The position numbers were made by a program, and so were the translations under genes. Shown here piece by piece: positions 4,525 through 5,105 of a DNA stretch of 5,105 nucleotides. The notes under the pieces were generated by a model. That model was not told where the DNA came from, made no database searches, and saw only the letters and a list, made by a program, of their open reading frames with translations. Numbering within the stretch: position 1 is the stretch's first letter; each line of letters opens with the position of its first letter. The stretch comes from Xanthobacteraceae bacterium (lineage in GTDB: Bacteria; Pseudomonadota; Alphaproteobacteria; Rhizobiales; Xanthobacteraceae), in assembly GCA_030037105.1 (NCBI GenBank), contig JASHRY010000232.1, forward strand, positions 1 through 5,105, read 5' to 3'.

Positions 4525-5105
4525 ATGCTGACCGCCAACGAGCTCGAGCGCTATGCGCGCCATATCGTGCTGCCGGAAGTGGGCGGCCCGGGACAGGCCG
4601 CGCTCGGTCGCGCACGCGTGTTGGTGATCGGCGCCGGCGGTCTCGGCGCGCCGGTCTTGCTCTATCTCGCCGCCGCCGGAATCGGCACGCTCGGCGTGAT
4701 CGACGACGACGTGGTCGCGCTCTCGAACCTGCAGCGGCAGGTGATCCATGCCACGCCGGAGATCGGCATGCCCAAGGTCGACAGCGCCGCGGCAACGATC
4801 CGCCGCCTCAATCCGCATGTCGCCGTGGAACAGCATCACGCGCGGCTCACCGCGCAGAACGCGCTCGACCTCATCGGCCGCTACGACATCGTCGCCGATG
4901 GCTCCGACAATTTTGCCACGCGCTATCTCGTCTCCGACGCCTGCTATTTCGCCCGCAAGCCGCTGGTGACGGCCGCGCTCGGCGCCTTCGACGGCACGCT
5001 CACCACGATCCGCGCCCACGAGCACGGCGCCGACGGCAAGCCGAATCCGACCTATCGGTGCCTGTTCCCGGAGCCGCCGCCGCCCGGCACGGTGCCGGCC
5101 TGCGC
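4525..5105 (+). CDS. moeB: MoeB/ThiF-type sulfur-carrier adenylyltransferase, 3' end outside window
   Basis: This E1-like enzyme activates the C-terminal glycine of a ubiquitin-like sulfur carrier (MoaD, or ThiS in ThiF) with ATP, for molybdopterin or thiamine synthesis. The 193 visible residues hold the family motifs in order: ELERYARHIVLPEVGGPGQ, nucleotide-binding GAGGLG at 36-41, acidic DDD at 60-62, NLQRQ at 68-72 (adenylation arginine), PKVDSA with Lys84, DGSDN at 125-129 with the Mg-ligand Asp, and YRCLFPEPPPPGTVPAC at 177-193. In E. coli MoeB the zinc pair is CYRC; here the first cysteine is threonine (TYRC). The ATG at 4525 gives the expected N-terminus but has no clear ribosome binding site; a GTG at 4489 in the same frame is the alternative. 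MoeB and ThiF cannot be told apart without the C-terminus, so the symbol is provisional. Confidence 0.88.
   Translation, partial: MLTANELERYARHIVLPEVGGPGQAALGRARVLVIGAGGLGAPVLLYLAAAGIGTLGVIDDDVVALSNLQRQVIHATPEIGMPKVDSAAATIRRLNPHVAVEQHHARLTAQNALDLIGRYDIVADGSDNFATRYLVSDACYFARKPLVTAALGAFDGTLTTIRAHEHGADGKPNPTYRCLFPEPPPPGTVPAC

Noticed and set aside
4381..5025. Minus-strand open frame of 214 codons opposite the MoeB-like gene
   Set aside because: It is the complement of a clearly conserved gene in GC-rich DNA, and its translation is low-complexity and resembles no family.

Overview
The window reads as accessory chromosomal DNA of a GC-rich alphaproteobacterium, most likely of the order Hyphomicrobiales (Bradyrhizobium, Rhodopseudomonas or Xanthobacteraceae type). 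I base this on codon use, on the look of the proteins, and on palindromic intergenic repeats of a type I recall from that group. No database search was possible, so the taxonomic call is inference.

Layout, left to right. A nicotinamidase gene (pncA) enters from the left edge without its first codons. A short zinc-ribbon protein gene follows on the same strand. It converges on a minus-strand alpha/beta hydrolase (arylformamidase/esterase type), and two palindromic repeats fill the gap; the second contributes the hydrolase stop codon. Divergent from the hydrolase is a toxin-antitoxin pair, higB then higA. These two genes are separated by 295 bases instead of the usual few. The gap is filled by four diverged copies of a roughly 38-base palindromic repeat ending in ATTGAAG-like sequence, at a regular 74-75 base period, which looks like a decayed CRISPR mini-array without cas genes. 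A minus-strand flavin reductase-domain gene follows. Next is a plus-strand SET-domain methyltransferase gene broken by at least four frame changes. The 5' two thirds of a MoeB/ThiF-type adenylyltransferase gene runs off the right edge.

The genes do not form one pathway. Nicotinamidase belongs to NAD salvage, MoeB/ThiF to sulfur-carrier activation for molybdenum cofactor or thiamine, and the flavin reductase supplies or uses reduced flavin. HigBA is a self-contained stress or maintenance module.

The two observations most worth following are the CRISPR-like array between toxin and antitoxin, whose last copy appears to carry the antitoxin ribosome binding site, and the SET-domain pseudogene, which is visible only when three frames are read together.
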